Assembly (NCBI RefSeq): GCF_028737205.1
Contig: NZ_JAQZAL010000010.1
Span: forward strand, 124,001 to 188,000
Reading direction: 5' to 3'
Length of the DNA stretch: 64,000 nt
Source of the DNA: Actinomycetospora lutea
GTDB taxonomy: Bacteria > Actinomycetota > Actinomycetes > Mycobacteriales > Pseudonocardiaceae
Part shown: one piece after another, positions 18,113-29,219 of the stretch
Layout of the letters: every line of letters starts with the position of its first letter
Numbering within the stretch: the stretch's first letter is position 1
The notes under the pieces: model-generated
Told to the model about the DNA's origin: nothing
The model's database searches: none
What the model saw: only the letters and a program-made list of their open reading frames with translations
Translations under genes and position numbers: made by a program

Positions 18113-18281
18113 GGCAACCACCTCGGGGAGCGGGGAGCGGTGAGCGGGGTGACCGGCGCGCCACCGTGCCGGATGATCCGGACCCCTCGCAAACCCCCTG
18201 GGCACGCGCCCGACGAGCGGGCCGCGTCGACGGCGGGGGCCGGGCGGGTGTGCAACCCGGATGAGGGGTAGACAACCGGGC

Positions 18282-19637
18282 ATGGCGACCTCCAGCGCTG
18301 GCACGACCCGGCGCGGCGACCGTTCCCCCCTCGTGGTCGCGCTGGCCGTGGCCGTCGCGGTGCCGGGTCTCGTGCTGCGCGTCGGCGGCCTGCACATCTC
18401 GCCACCGCTCGACGCGCTGCTCTTCGGGCTCGCGATCGTCGGCGCGGCGTTCCTGCTCTCCTGGGCCGCCGAGGCCGCCCAGGTCGACATCTCCGCCGGG
18501 CTCGCGATCGCGCTGCTCGCGCTCGTCGCGGTGCTCCCCGAGTACGCCGTCGACTTCGTCTTCACGATCCAGGGCGGCAACGCCTACGCCCAGTACGGGC
18601 CGACGTGTCTGCCACCGGGCTCCACCGAACAGTCGCCGTGCGGTCTCGCGCTGGCCAACATGACCGGCGCCAACCGGATCCTCGTCGGCGTCGGGTGGGC
18701 GCTGGTCGTGCTGCTCGCCGCGATCCGGCTGCGCCGCGGGGGCGCCGACGCGGGCCGGGAGGGCGGGGCCGGGACCTCGCACCAGCCGGGCCGCCCGACG
18801 CGCGTGACCCTGCAGCGCACCGACTCCGTGCCGCTGGTCTTCCTGCTCATCGCCACGCTCTACTCGTTGACGCTCCCGCTGCGGGTCAGCATCACGCTCG
18901 TGGACACCGTCGTCCTCGTCGGGATCTTCGTGGCCTACAGCATCCGGGTCGCCAAGGCCCCGGCCGAGGACCCCGACCTCATCGGCCCCTCGGCCTGGGT
19001 CGGGCGGATGGACGCCCCGAAGCGCCGCACCGGCTACATCGGGCTCTTCGTCGTCGCCGCCGTGATCATCGTGCTCTGCGCCGAGCCGTTCGCCGAGTCG
19101 CTGGTCGAGACCGGCACCGAGCTCGGCATCAGCCAGTTCTTCCTCGTGCAGTGGCTGGCCCCGCTCGCCTCCGAAGCCCCCGAGCTGCTCGTCGCCGGCC
19201 TCTACGCCTGGCGGCTGAAGACCACTGACGCGCTCGCCACCCTCGTCTCGTCGAAGGTCAACCAGTGGTCGCTGCTCGTCGGGACGCTCCCGATCGTGTT
19301 CGCGCTGTCCGCGGGCTCGCTCAACGGCCTGCCGGTGGACGCCATCCAGCGCGAGGAGCTCCTGATCACGGCCGCGCAGTCGCTGTTCGCGGTCGCGCTG
19401 CTCGTCACGCTCTCGATCAACGTGATCGGGGCACTGAGCCTGTTGCTGCTGTTCGTCGGCCAGTTCGTCCTGGCCGCCGTGCTGCCGCCCGCCCTGCAGG
19501 AGGCCGAGCTGCTGATCCTCTCCGGCGTCTACATCGTCGCCGCGCTCGTGATCTTCGTCCGGAACCGCCACGAGCTCGTCCGGCTGGTGCGCGACGGCCT
19601 GCGGACGCCCTACGACGAGCTCGTCGAGGCGAAGTGA
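18282..19637 (+). CDS. Sodium/calcium exchanger-like cation antiporter (CaCA family)
   Basis: A 451-residue membrane protein with about 11 hydrophobic segments. Two inverted alpha-repeat-like motifs are visible: LLALVAVLPEYAVDFVFTI in the first half and VQWLAPLASEAPELLVAGLY in the second, each with the acidic residue expected in cation/Ca2+ exchangers. It probably exchanges Ca2+ or another cation for Na+ or H+. The ATG at 18282 is chosen; an in-frame ATG at 18261 is possible. The stop overlaps the start of the next gene (GTGA). Confidence 0.8.
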   Translation: MATSSAGTTRRGDRSPLVVALAVAVAVPGLVLRVGGLHISPPLDALLFGLAIVGAAFLLSWAAEAAQVDISAGLAIALLALVAVLPEYAVDFVFTIQGGNAYAQYGPTCLPPGSTEQSPCGLALANMTGANRILVGVGWALVVLLAAIRLRRGGADAGREGGAGTSHQPGRPTRVTLQRTDSVPLVFLLIATLYSLTLPLRVSITLVDTVVLVGIFVAYSIRVAKAPAEDPDLIGPSAWVGRMDAPKRRTGYIGLFVVAAVIIVLCAEPFAESLVETGTELGISQFFLVQWLAPLASEAPELLVAGLYAWRLKTTDALATLVSSKVNQWSLLVGTLPIVFALSAGSLNGLPVDAIQREELLITAAQSLFAVALLVTLSINVIGALSLLLLFVGQFVLAAVLPPALQEAELLILSGVYIVAALVIFVRNRHELVRLVRDGLRTPYDELVEAK

Positions 19638-20596
19638 GCGACCGCAAGCTCGCCGTCATGCTCGTGCACGGCGTCGAGAGCGCGGGCGACCAGTACGCCG
19701 CCCGCGCCATGACGCTGCTGCGCGAGGAGTTCACCCGCATCGCCGGGGTGCCCGGTGAGGACGCCCTGGTGATCAAGCCCGCCTTCTGGGCGCCGGTGTT
19801 CGAGCGCGGGCAGGAGGAGCTCAGCGACCGGATCACCGGACGCGGCGCGCGCTGGCTGGTCGAGATCCTCGACGGCCTCGCCGCCCGGGCCAGCCAGGGC
19901 TCCACGCCCGCCCTGCTCGCCGCGGCCTCCACGGCCGGCCTGCGCTGGCTGCCCGGCCTCGGCGACGCGCACTTCCCCACGCTGCGCTGGCTGATCGTCC
20001 ACTACCTCGGCGACGCCGTGGCCTACCAGTCGGGCGCCGACGGCACGGGGCACTACCAGGAGGTCCAGGGCGTGCTCGCGCGCACGCTGCACGAGCTCGC
20101 GGTGGAGGCCGGCGGCGACGCGCCGCTCGCCGTGCTCGGGCACAGCCTGGGCAGCGTCGTCTCCAGCGACTTCCTCTACGACCTGCAGGGCGGTGCTCCC
20201 CTGGCCCCGCCCGCCGCCCGGGCCCTGGGTGACACGCCGATCGAGCGCGGCGAGACGTTCGGGTGGTACTACACGCTCGGCAGCCCGCTGGCGCTGTGGG
20301 CGCAGCGCCACCCCGACTTCGGCAAGCCGCTGACCGTGCCCCACCCCGGATTCGCCGACCGGCACCCGCGCCAGCGCGGGGAGTGGGTCAACGTCTACGA
20401 CCCCGACGACGTCATCGCCTCGCCCCTGCGCCCCCTCAGCGACGCCTGGGCGGACGCGGTCCACGAGGACCGGCGCGTCCGCGTCGGCCCCTGGTGGCTC
20501 GGCTGGACCCCGCTCGCGCACCCCTACTACTGGAACGACCGCCGCGTCGTCACCCCGATCGCGTCGTCGCTCGCCCAGGCCTGGCACCGGCTCTGA
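19634..20596 (+). CDS. Alpha/beta-hydrolase-fold protein
   Basis: A 320-residue protein. KLAVMLVHGVESAGDQYAAR provides the oxyanion-type HG motif and LAVLGHSLGSVVSSDFLYD the nucleophile elbow GHSLGS; a late His in the C-terminal region would complete the triad. It resembles lipase-like serine hydrolases with no known substrate. The GTG start overlaps the antiporter stop, so the two are translationally coupled and may share a membrane-related role. Confidence 0.78.
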   Translation: MSDRKLAVMLVHGVESAGDQYAARAMTLLREEFTRIAGVPGEDALVIKPAFWAPVFERGQEELSDRITGRGARWLVEILDGLAARASQGSTPALLAAASTAGLRWLPGLGDAHFPTLRWLIVHYLGDAVAYQSGADGTGHYQEVQGVLARTLHELAVEAGGDAPLAVLGHSLGSVVSSDFLYDLQGGAPLAPPAARALGDTPIERGETFGWYYTLGSPLALWAQRHPDFGKPLTVPHPGFADRHPRQRGEWVNVYDPDDVIASPLRPLSDAWADAVHEDRRVRVGPWWLGWTPLAHPYYWNDRRVVTPIASSLAQAWHRL

Positions 20597-20604
20597 GCAG
20601 CGAC

Positions 20605-20637
20605 CTCCCTGGGGTGTCGCCGGGACACCCCGGGGAG
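20605..20637. terminator. Bidirectional terminator hairpin
   Basis: CTCCCTGGGGTGTC (20605-20618) pairs with GACACCCCGGGGAG (20624-20637), a 14-bp stem with one wobble and a five-base loop. It lies nine bases after the hydrolase stop and five before the convergent sugC stop. Confidence 0.8.
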
Positions 20638-20641
20638 CGCG

Positions 20642-21874
20642 TCAGACCTTCGCCCGCTCGACCTGCTCGATGCGGTCCTCCGCGGCCATCTCGGTCAGCT
20701 TGCGGCCGGCCTCGGCGTCGCGGGTGAGGTTCTCGCCGGTCTTGGGGTCGAACACGTGCACCTTGCGGGTGTCGAGCCAGAACTCGGCCTCGTGACCCTC
20801 GCGGATGCGGCTCGTGGAGTCGATCGACACCACCGCCTGCGTGCGCAGCTGGTCGGAGTCGAGCTCGCGCGAGAGCTGCTTGAGCTGCTCGGCGATCTCG
20901 GCGGGCGCCTCGTACGGGATGTAGGCGTACTGGGCGTCGCCGAGCCACTCGGTGACGTCGACCCGCGCGGTGAACGTCGACCCGTACGGCTTCTTGGCCT
21001 CGTCGACCAGGCTCGCGTCCTCGAAGTACTCGGGACGGATGCCGACCAGCAGCAGGTCGTAGCCCTTGACCTTCTCGGCGCGCTCCTCGCCCAGCTCGAC
21101 CTTGCCGAAGGGCGTCGAGAGGCTGGTGCCCTCGACGCTCGCGGGCAGGAAGTTCATGGGCGGCGAGCCGATGAACCCCGCGACGAACAGGTTGACCGGC
21201 TGCTCGTAGAGCTCGCGCGGCGAGGCGACCTGCTGGATCACGCCCTTGCGCAGCACGCAGACGCGGTCGCCGAGGGTCATGGCCTCGGTCTGGTCGTGGG
21301 TGACGTAGACCGTGGTGATGCCGAGCCGCCGCTGCAGGCGCGCGATCTCGGTGCGCATCTGGCCGCGCAGCTTGGCGTCCAGGTTGGACAGCGGCTCGTC
21401 GAAGAGGAACGCGTCCGCGGCGCGCACGATCGCCCGGCCCATGGCGACGCGCTGGCGCTGCCCGCCCGAGAGGTTGGCGGGCTTGCGCTCGAGGTGCTCC
21501 TGGAGCTCGAGGACCGAGGCGGCCTCCTCGACGCGCTTGCGGACCTCGCTGTCGGGCACCTTCGCCAGGCGCAGCGGGAACGCGATGTTCTCGTACACGC
21601 TCAGGTGCGGGTAGAGCGCGTAGTTCTGGAACACCATCGACAGGTTGCGGTCGCGCGGGGCCTTGTCGTTGACCCGGTCGCCGGCGATGACCATGTCGCC
21701 CGAGGTGATGTCCTCGAGGCCGACGATCATGCGCAGCAGGGTCGACTTCCCGCACCCCGACGGCCCGACCAGGATCATGAACTCCCCGTCGGCGATGTCG
21801 AGGCTCACGTCGTTCACGGCGGGGTAGCCGTCGCCGTACTGCTTGACGATGTGGCTCATCTCGATCGAGGCCAT
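20642..21874 (-). CDS. sugC: ABC transporter ATP-binding protein, SugC-like (disaccharide import)
   Basis: A 410-residue MalK-type ATPase. Walker A GPSGCGKST is near residue 38, signature LSGGQRQRVAMGRAIV near 135, Walker B AFLFDEPLSNLDAKL next to it, and a C-terminal OB-fold regulatory (TOBE) region includes VAGFIGSPPMNFLP. It is close in sequence and gene order to mycobacterial SugC of the LpqY-SugABC trehalose importer. The start has AAGGGA in front and lies three bases after the sugB stop. MalK-type ATPases often energise more than one sugar importer, so a wider role is possible. Confidence 0.88.
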   Translation of the reverse strand: MASIEMSHIVKQYGDGYPAVNDVSLDIADGEFMILVGPSGCGKSTLLRMIVGLEDITSGDMVIAGDRVNDKAPRDRNLSMVFQNYALYPHLSVYENIAFPLRLAKVPDSEVRKRVEEAASVLELQEHLERKPANLSGGQRQRVAMGRAIVRAADAFLFDEPLSNLDAKLRGQMRTEIARLQRRLGITTVYVTHDQTEAMTLGDRVCVLRKGVIQQVASPRELYEQPVNLFVAGFIGSPPMNFLPASVEGTSLSTPFGKVELGEERAEKVKGYDLLLVGIRPEYFEDASLVDEAKKPYGSTFTARVDVTEWLGDAQYAYIPYEAPAEIAEQLKQLSRELDSDQLRTQAVVSIDSTSRIREGHEAEFWLDTRKVHVFDPKTGENLTRDAEAGRKLTEMAAEDRIEQVERAKV

Positions 21875-21877
21875 TGG

Positions 21878-22711
21878 TTATCCCTTCACGGCGCCGTTGG
21901 TGAGACCGGCGACGATGCGCCGCTGGAAGAGCAGGACGAGGAGCACGACCGGGATCGTGACGATCACCGCGGCGGCCGCGATCGGGCCGTTCGGTGACTC
22001 GAACTGCGAGGCGCCCGAGAACAGACCGAGCGCCGCGGGCACCGGGCGGGCCGCTTCGGTCGATGTCAGCGAGATGCCGTAGACGAAGTCGTTCCAGGCG
22101 AGGAAGAACGCGATGATCGCGGTGGTGAACACGCCGGGCGCCGCCAGCGGCACGATCACCTTGCGGAAGGCCTGCCACGGCGTCGCCCCGTCGACCTGGG
22201 CCGCCTGCTCCATCTCCCACGGGATCTCGCGGAAGAAGGCCGACAGGGTCCAGATCGAGATGGGCAGCGTCAGCGACAGATACGGGATGATCAGGCCGGG
22301 CCAGGTGTTGTAGAGCCCGATCTGCCGCCAGAGGTTGAACAGCGGCGTGACGATCGAGATCACCGGGAAGATCGCCACCGCCAGCGCGGTGCTCAGGATG
22401 AGCTTCTTGCCCGGGAAGTCCAGGCGGGCGATCGCGTACGCGGCGAACATCGAGAGCAGGCACGAGATGAACGTCGCGATGAGGCAGATGCCGAACGAGT
22501 TCACCAGCGCCGGCAGGAAGAGCCCCGCCGCGTCGCCGACGAGGATCTGCTCGTAGTTCGCCCCGGAGAACACGGTGGGCAGGAACTGCCCGTTCGAGAT
22601 GTCGTCCGAGGACTTGAACGACAGCGAGATGATCCACGCCACCGGGAAGAGGCAGTAGATGATGATGATCAGGCCACCGATACCCCAGCCGACCTTTTCG
22701 CGGGTGGACAC
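21878..22711 (-). CDS. sugB: Carbohydrate ABC transporter permease, SugB-like
   Basis: A 277-residue MalG-type permease with six predicted membrane helices. The EAA loop that docks to the ATPase is visible as MEQAAQVDGATPWQAFRKVI near residue 180. It follows sugA by three bases and precedes sugC by three. The start is GTG. Imports a disaccharide together with SugA. Confidence 0.88.
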   Translation of the reverse strand: MSTREKVGWGIGGLIIIIYCLFPVAWIISLSFKSSDDISNGQFLPTVFSGANYEQILVGDAAGLFLPALVNSFGICLIATFISCLLSMFAAYAIARLDFPGKKLILSTALAVAIFPVISIVTPLFNLWRQIGLYNTWPGLIIPYLSLTLPISIWTLSAFFREIPWEMEQAAQVDGATPWQAFRKVIVPLAAPGVFTTAIIAFFLAWNDFVYGISLTSTEAARPVPAALGLFSGASQFESPNGPIAAAAVIVTIPVVLLVLLFQRRIVAGLTNGAVKG

Positions 22712-22714
22712 CGG

Positions 22715-23668
22715 CTACTCCCCTCGCGCCTGGGACAGGTCGACCTTGAAGCCCTTGATGAACAGGGCACTGATCAGCACCACCGACAGGAACAACAGCA
22801 CCGACACCGCCGAGCCGAGCCCGATCTCGACACGTTCGATCGTCTGGCGGTAGGCCAGGAACGACACCGTCTCGGTGCCGTTCGCCCCGGCCGTCATGAC
22901 GAACACCGAGTCGAAGACGCGGAACGCGTCCAGGGTGCGGAAGAGGACGGCGACCATGATCGCGGCCTTCATGTTCGGCAGCGTCACCCGGCGCAGGCGC
23001 TGCCACCACGTCGCGCCGTCGACCTTCGCCGCCTCCTGGAGCACGTCGGGCACCTGGGCGAGGCCCGCGAGCAGCAGCAGCGAGATGAACGGCGTGGTCT
23101 TCCAGATCTCGGCCAGGCAGATGACGAACAGCGACGCGCCCTGCGTGCCGAACCAGTCGGTCTCCGCGGTGACGCCCGGGATCCACGAGAACCAGGAGTT
23201 CACGAAGCCGGACTCGACGCTGAACGCGAACTGCCAGGCGAAGGCGGAGACCACGGTGATCACCGCGTACGGGATGAGGATGACCGTGCGCAGCACCGGC
23301 CGCAGACCCCGCAGGGCGTTGAGCATGACCAGTGCGAGCGCGAAGCCGAGGACCAGCTCGACCGCCACCGTGACCACGGTGATGAAGACGGTGACGCCGA
23401 ACGAGGTCCACCACACCGGGTCGGTGAGGATCACGCCGTAGTTGCCCAGCCCGACGAACGAGGAGTTCTCGGGGTCGGTGAGGCGGTAGTCGAACAGCGA
23501 GTCGTAGACCGCCTGGATGATCGGGTAGGCCGTGACCAGCAACATCACCGCGAACGCGGGGCCGGCCAGGTACCACCCGAGCCGCCGCTCGGCCCGCACC
23601 TTCTCGTTCAGACGGGCGCCGCGGGTGGGGTCGATCGCACTGGTCGGTCGATCGAGAGTGGCACTCAT
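22715..23668 (-). CDS. sugA: Carbohydrate ABC transporter permease, SugA-like
   Basis: A 317-residue MalF-type permease. A cytoplasmic N-terminal stretch is followed by six hydrophobic segments, and the EAA loop reads LQEAAKVDGATWWQRLRRVT near residue 215. Its ATG shares one base with the lpqY stop (TGATG). It closely resembles mycobacterial SugA in spacing and motifs. Confidence 0.88.
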   Translation of the reverse strand: MSATLDRPTSAIDPTRGARLNEKVRAERRLGWYLAGPAFAVMLLVTAYPIIQAVYDSLFDYRLTDPENSSFVGLGNYGVILTDPVWWTSFGVTVFITVVTVAVELVLGFALALVMLNALRGLRPVLRTVILIPYAVITVVSAFAWQFAFSVESGFVNSWFSWIPGVTAETDWFGTQGASLFVICLAEIWKTTPFISLLLLAGLAQVPDVLQEAAKVDGATWWQRLRRVTLPNMKAAIMVAVLFRTLDAFRVFDSVFVMTAGANGTETVSFLAYRQTIERVEIGLGSAVSVLLFLSVVLISALFIKGFKVDLSQARGE

Positions 23669-24969
23669 CAGAGAAGTGCCTCCTTCCTCAGCACCGCGGT
23701 GATGAGGGCCGTGGCGGCCTCGTTGGTGGCGCCGGGCACGACCGCGTCCGGCGGGTGGAAGGTGCGCTGGATGCCGCCGGAGACCTCCGCGTAGTACGCG
23801 GTCTGCGGCCGGGGCGCGGCCTGGTTCAGCGAGTCACGGATGGTCGGCGCCATCGGGAACTCCGCCAGCACCTCCGGGTCGGAGAACACCGAGATCCGCG
23901 AGGACGGGTTGCCGTTCGACACGAAGTAGTACGCCGAGTTCTCGGGGTTCGAGATGCAGGTCGTGGCCTCGTAGGCGAGGTCCGGGTGGTTGCTGAAGGC
24001 ACCCACGCCGAGGTTGATGCCACCGAGCGGCGGAGCGCTGGGCCGGTCCGGCGTGACGCGCGGGTAGGGCGCCCACCCGTAGTCGTCGGGCACCGACTGC
24101 GGGAGCGTGCCCTCCTCGACCGCGGACTTGGCCTTCCCCCAGATGAACGGGTAGTTGACCATGAACGCGGCGGAGCCCGACTGGAACGACTCGGCGTTGG
24201 TGTCCTCGTCGGCGGTCGGGAAGCCGGGCGGGGCGACCCCGGCCTGGCCGTAGGTCTGCAGGACGCGGGCCGCCTCGATGCCGGGCGGTGCGTCGAGCCC
24301 GAGCTGGACGAGCGCCGGGTTCTCCTCGCCGACATTGGTGATGATCGAGCCGCCGGCCGACTCGACCAGCGCGTTGACCCACACCGTGAGCGACTCGCCC
24401 CGCACGCCCTGCGCGGCGATCTGGGTGCGGTTCTGCGCGGCGGCCCGGATGATCTGGTCCCAGGTCACGGGCTGGTTCATGTCCAGCCCCATCGCCGCGA
24501 CCGCGGACTTGCGGTACCAGAGCAGCTGGGTGTTGGCCCAGAACGGGACGACCACGAGGCGGCCCTGCCAGGTCGAGGCCTCGATCGAGCTGGGGACCCG
24601 GTCCTCCCGCGCCGCTGCCTCCACGGCCGGCGGCATGGGGGCCAGGAAGCCCGCCTGCGCGAACTCGGGCACGTAGGGCGGGTCGATGCTCATGATGTCG
24701 ATCGACGAGTCGTTCGCCGCGAGGCGCCGCACGAGCTGCTGGCGCTGCTCGGAGGCCTGGCGCGGCAGCGTCGAGGTCGCGATGGTGTACCGGCCGCCCG
24801 CGGCGGCGGTGCAGCGGGCGGCGATCTCCGCCTGGCCGCCGTCGTCCGGGTTGATGTACCAGGTGAGCACCGGCGGGCCGGGCGGCGCCGAACTGCACGC
24901 AGCGGCCAGTGCCGCGATCACCGCGACCGCGAGGGCCGCCGCGGTGAGCCGCCGACGGTGGTGGCGCAT
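23668..24969 (-). CDS. lpqY: LpqY-like sugar-binding lipoprotein (trehalose importer type)
   Basis: A 433-residue exported solute-binding protein: basic start, hydrophobic helix and lipobox LAAACSS near residue 25, then an extracellular sugar-binding domain. The order lpqY-sugA-sugB-sugC matches the mycobacterial trehalose importer. Trehalose as substrate is inferred from this and from the alpha-glucosidase nearby; maltose or another alpha-glucoside is possible. The ATG at 24969 is chosen because AGGAG lies five bases upstream. A LacI-type operator lies 29 bp before the start. Confidence 0.82.
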   Translation of the reverse strand: MRHHRRRLTAAALAVAVIAALAAACSSAPPGPPVLTWYINPDDGGQAEIAARCTAAAGGRYTIATSTLPRQASEQRQQLVRRLAANDSSIDIMSIDPPYVPEFAQAGFLAPMPPAVEAAAREDRVPSSIEASTWQGRLVVVPFWANTQLLWYRKSAVAAMGLDMNQPVTWDQIIRAAAQNRTQIAAQGVRGESLTVWVNALVESAGGSIITNVGEENPALVQLGLDAPPGIEAARVLQTYGQAGVAPPGFPTADEDTNAESFQSGSAAFMVNYPFIWGKAKSAVEEGTLPQSVPDDYGWAPYPRVTPDRPSAPPLGGINLGVGAFSNHPDLAYEATTCISNPENSAYYFVSNGNPSSRISVFSDPEVLAEFPMAPTIRDSLNQAAPRPQTAYYAEVSGGIQRTFHPPDAVVPGATNEAATALITAVLRKEALL

Positions 24970-24997
24970 CGCTCTCCTTTCGGACACCCACAGGTGA

Positions 24998-25013
24998 ATG
25001 GAAGCGCTTGCGG
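24998..25013. promoter_or_regulatory. LacI-family operator 1 (lpqY side)
   Basis: ATGGAAGCGCTTGCGG contains the palindromic core AAGCGCTT (25002-25009), the classic LacI/GalR operator type. It lies in the lpqY leader, downstream of a candidate minus-strand -35 TTGACT (25046-25041), where a bound repressor would block transcription of the importer. Confidence 0.8.
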
Positions 25014-25127
25014 CGTGAGCGTGGTGATGGAGGTCTCACAAGTCAAGCACGAAGAGCGACGGATCGACCGCGCTGGGACGCCGGGAGGCAATGTGTGCGT
25101 CCTCCGGAGCAGCCCGCCAGTCGGGCG

Positions 25128-25143
25128 TTGGAAGCGCTTGCGG
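25128..25143. promoter_or_regulatory. LacI-family operator 2 (lacI side)
   Basis: GTTGGAAGCGCTTGCG repeats the 13-base sequence TGGAAGCGCTTGC of operator 1, 130 bp away. It overlaps a candidate -35 TTGGAA (25129-25134), which is 18 bp from CATAGT (25153-25158), seven bases before the lacI-family GTG. This placement suggests autorepression and possibly looping between the two sites. Confidence 0.78.
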
Positions 25144-25163
25144 AGCGGTGTCATAGTTCCGCT

Positions 25164-26222
25164 GTGACCGGGGACACGCAGAGTGGGCGTCGGGCCGCGC
25201 CCGCGTCCCGGGTCACCCTCGACGACGTCGCGCGACGCGCCGGCGTCTCCCTCGCCACCGCGTCGCGGGCCCTCGGCGACCACCCGCACGTCGCCGCGGC
25301 CACGCGCGCCCGGGTCCGCGAGGCGGCCGAGGAGCTCGACTACGTCGCGTCCCCGGAGGCGACGCGGCTCGCCGGCGGGCCGACCGGGCGCGTCGCGCTG
25401 CTCGTGCCCCACCCGTCGCGGTGGTTCTTCGGCGAGCTCATCGAGGGCCTCGAGGCCGCCCTGCGCGCCGCCGACCTCGACCTCGTGCTGTTCCGCGTCG
25501 GCGGCCCCGAGGAGCGCGCCGCGTTCTTCGACCGCCTGCCGGCGCGACGCAAGGTGGACGCCGTCGTGGTGCTGGCCTTCACCGTCGACGAGGCCGAGCA
25601 CGCCCGGCTCGCGTCGCTGGGCGTCGACGTCGTGGTCGCCGGGGGGCGGGTCGCGTCCTACCCCTCGGTCGGGATCGACGACCACGCCGCCGGCCGGCAG
25701 GCGGTGGACCACCTGATCCACCTGGGGCACCGGCGGATCGGGATGATCGCGGTGGAGGACGACGGGCGGCTCGCGCCGGACCCGGACGGGCGGACGTCGG
25801 CGTGGCGCGCCGCGCTCGTCGACGCCGGGATGGAGCCCGCCGACGAGCTGCAGGTCACCGTGCCGTGGGGCGGCGAGGGCGGCGCCGACGGGATGGCGCG
25901 CCTGCTCGGGCTGCGCACGCCGCCGACCGCCGTCTTCGCCCACGACGACGAGACCGCGCTCGGCGCGATGCGCACCCTGCGCCGCGCCGGGCTGCGCGTG
26001 CCCGAGGATCTCTCCGTGATCGGCGTCGACGACCACCCCCTGGCCGCGCTCACCGACCTCACCACCGTCGCCCAGCCCGTGCGCGAGCAGGGCCGCCGTG
26101 CCGGCGAGCTCGTGGCGGCCGCCCTGCGCGGGGAGCTGCGGGAGCGGGTGCCGCCCGCGGAGCTCCTGCCCACCCGGCTCGTGCTGCGCGGCACGACCGC
26201 ACCCCCGGGAGCACCACGATGA
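25164..26222 (+). CDS. LacI family transcriptional regulator
   Basis: A 352-residue LacI/GalR repressor. VTLDDVARRAGVSLATASRA is the helix-turn-helix with minor-groove hinge helix following, and residues 75-340 form the sugar-binding core domain (VALLVPHPSRWFFGELIEG; VFAHDDETALGAMR). It is divergent from lpqY, and two near-identical operators lie between them, so it very probably represses the importer and itself until its sugar ligand appears. The start GTG fits a leaderless transcript. The stop overlaps the next ATG (ATGA). Confidence 0.93.
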   Translation: MTGDTQSGRRAAPASRVTLDDVARRAGVSLATASRALGDHPHVAAATRARVREAAEELDYVASPEATRLAGGPTGRVALLVPHPSRWFFGELIEGLEAALRAADLDLVLFRVGGPEERAAFFDRLPARRKVDAVVVLAFTVDEAEHARLASLGVDVVVAGGRVASYPSVGIDDHAAGRQAVDHLIHLGHRRIGMIAVEDDGRLAPDPDGRTSAWRAALVDAGMEPADELQVTVPWGGEGGADGMARLLGLRTPPTAVFAHDDETALGAMRTLRRAGLRVPEDLSVIGVDDHPLAALTDLTTVAQPVREQGRRAGELVAAALRGELRERVPPAELLPTRLVLRGTTAPPGAPR

Positions 26223-27511
26223 CCGCACCGGACCTGCGCCTGCGCGTGCCCTCCCCCGGCCTGCTCGCCCTGCCCTGGGACCGGCCGCTCGGCGCCTGGG
26301 ACCCGGCGACCGTGCCGCTGCGCGAGCTGCCCGTCGGTCCGAGCCGCCACCTCGTGCGGTTCGTCGAGGTCGACGGGACGCTGTGGGCGCTCAAGGAGCT
26401 GCCGCCGCGGATCGCGGGCAAGGAGTTCGACAACCTGCGCCACCTCGAGTCGGCCGGGCTGCCCGCGGTGCGCCCGGCCGGGCTCGTCACCCAGCCCGAC
26501 CACGACTGCTCGATCCTGCTGACCCGCTACCTCACGGGCTCGTGGCAGTACCGCCGGCTCATCGCGCGGCTGCCTCCGAACCGCCCCGCCCAGCGGGCGC
26601 GGCTGTTCGACGCCATGATCGGCCTGCTCGTCGAGCTGCACCGCCACGGCGTGTACTGGGGCGACTGCTCGCTGGCGAACACCCTGTTCTCCCGCGACGG
26701 GCAGCTCTTCCAGGCCTGGCTCGTCGACGCCGAGACCAGCGAGGTGCACCCGTCGCTCTCCGACGGCCAGCGGCAGATGGACCTGGAGATCCTCGTCGAG
26801 AACGTCGCCGCCGGGATGACCGACCTCGCCGCGAGCCTCGGGCGCCCGCGGGAGATCGAGCCACAGCTGATCGCCGAGGCCATGGAGCTGCCCGAGCGCT
26901 ACGAGGCGCTGTGGAGCGTGCTGCACGGGCAGGCCCAGTTCGCGTTCGGCGACCGGTACCGCGTCGAGGCCACCGTGCGCGAGCTCAACGACCTCGGCTA
27001 CGTCGTCGACGAGGTGAGCCTCGCGCCGACCGACGACACCGCGGGCGGGGTCGTGCGCCTGCGCGTGGCGGTCGGCGAGCGCAACCACCACGCGCGCTAC
27101 CTGCGCGAGCTCACCGGCCTGGAGGTCGGCGAGGGCCAGGCGCGCATCCTGCTGGGCGACCTGCGGGCCCACCAGCGCGCCATCGCCCGCGAGCACCCGC
27201 AGCGCCGGGTCACCGAGGAGCAGGCCATCGCGAGCTGGCGCCACGACGTCCTCACGCCGGGCATGCGCCGGGCCCACGCCGCGGTGCGCCACGTCGGCAC
27301 GGCCGTGCAGGCCTACTGCGACCTGCTCGAGGTCCGCTGGCTGCTCTCCGAGCAGGCCGGGGCCGACGTGGGCACCGAGCGCGCGCTCGAGGCCCTCGCC
27401 GAGCGCGCCCCGACCGACTCCGCGGCGCGCTCGGTGGTCGCCGACACCGCCTCGGACATCCCCGTCGTCGAGGCCGACCCGGCGGTGCCGGACGTCCCGC
27501 CGGAGTGGTGA
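26219..27511 (+). CDS. DUF4032 domain-containing protein with kinase-like N-terminal domain
   Basis: A 430-residue protein. The first half looks like a protein-kinase/APH fold: GTLWALKELPPRIAGKEFDN supplies a lysine and glutamate, HGVYWGDCSLANTLFSRDG the catalytic loop, and AWLVDAETSEVH the metal-binding aspartate. The second half (about 230-400) is DUF4032. Translationally coupled to the LacI regulator, it is probably controlled by the same sugar. A role as a sugar or lipid kinase is possible but unproven. Its stop is six bases from that of the convergent alpha-glucosidase. Confidence 0.8.
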   Translation: MTAPDLRLRVPSPGLLALPWDRPLGAWDPATVPLRELPVGPSRHLVRFVEVDGTLWALKELPPRIAGKEFDNLRHLESAGLPAVRPAGLVTQPDHDCSILLTRYLTGSWQYRRLIARLPPNRPAQRARLFDAMIGLLVELHRHGVYWGDCSLANTLFSRDGQLFQAWLVDAETSEVHPSLSDGQRQMDLEILVENVAAGMTDLAASLGRPREIEPQLIAEAMELPERYEALWSVLHGQAQFAFGDRYRVEATVRELNDLGYVVDEVSLAPTDDTAGGVVRLRVAVGERNHHARYLRELTGLEVGEGQARILLGDLRAHQRAIAREHPQRRVTEEQAIASWRHDVLTPGMRRAHAAVRHVGTAVQAYCDLLEVRWLLSEQAGADVGTERALEALAERAPTDSAARSVVADTASDIPVVEADPAVPDVPPEW

Positions 27512-27517
27512 CCGGCG

Positions 27518-29191
<1,674 letters not shown>

Positions 29192-29219
29192 GCCTCCACG
29201 ATGCCCGATGACACCCGGC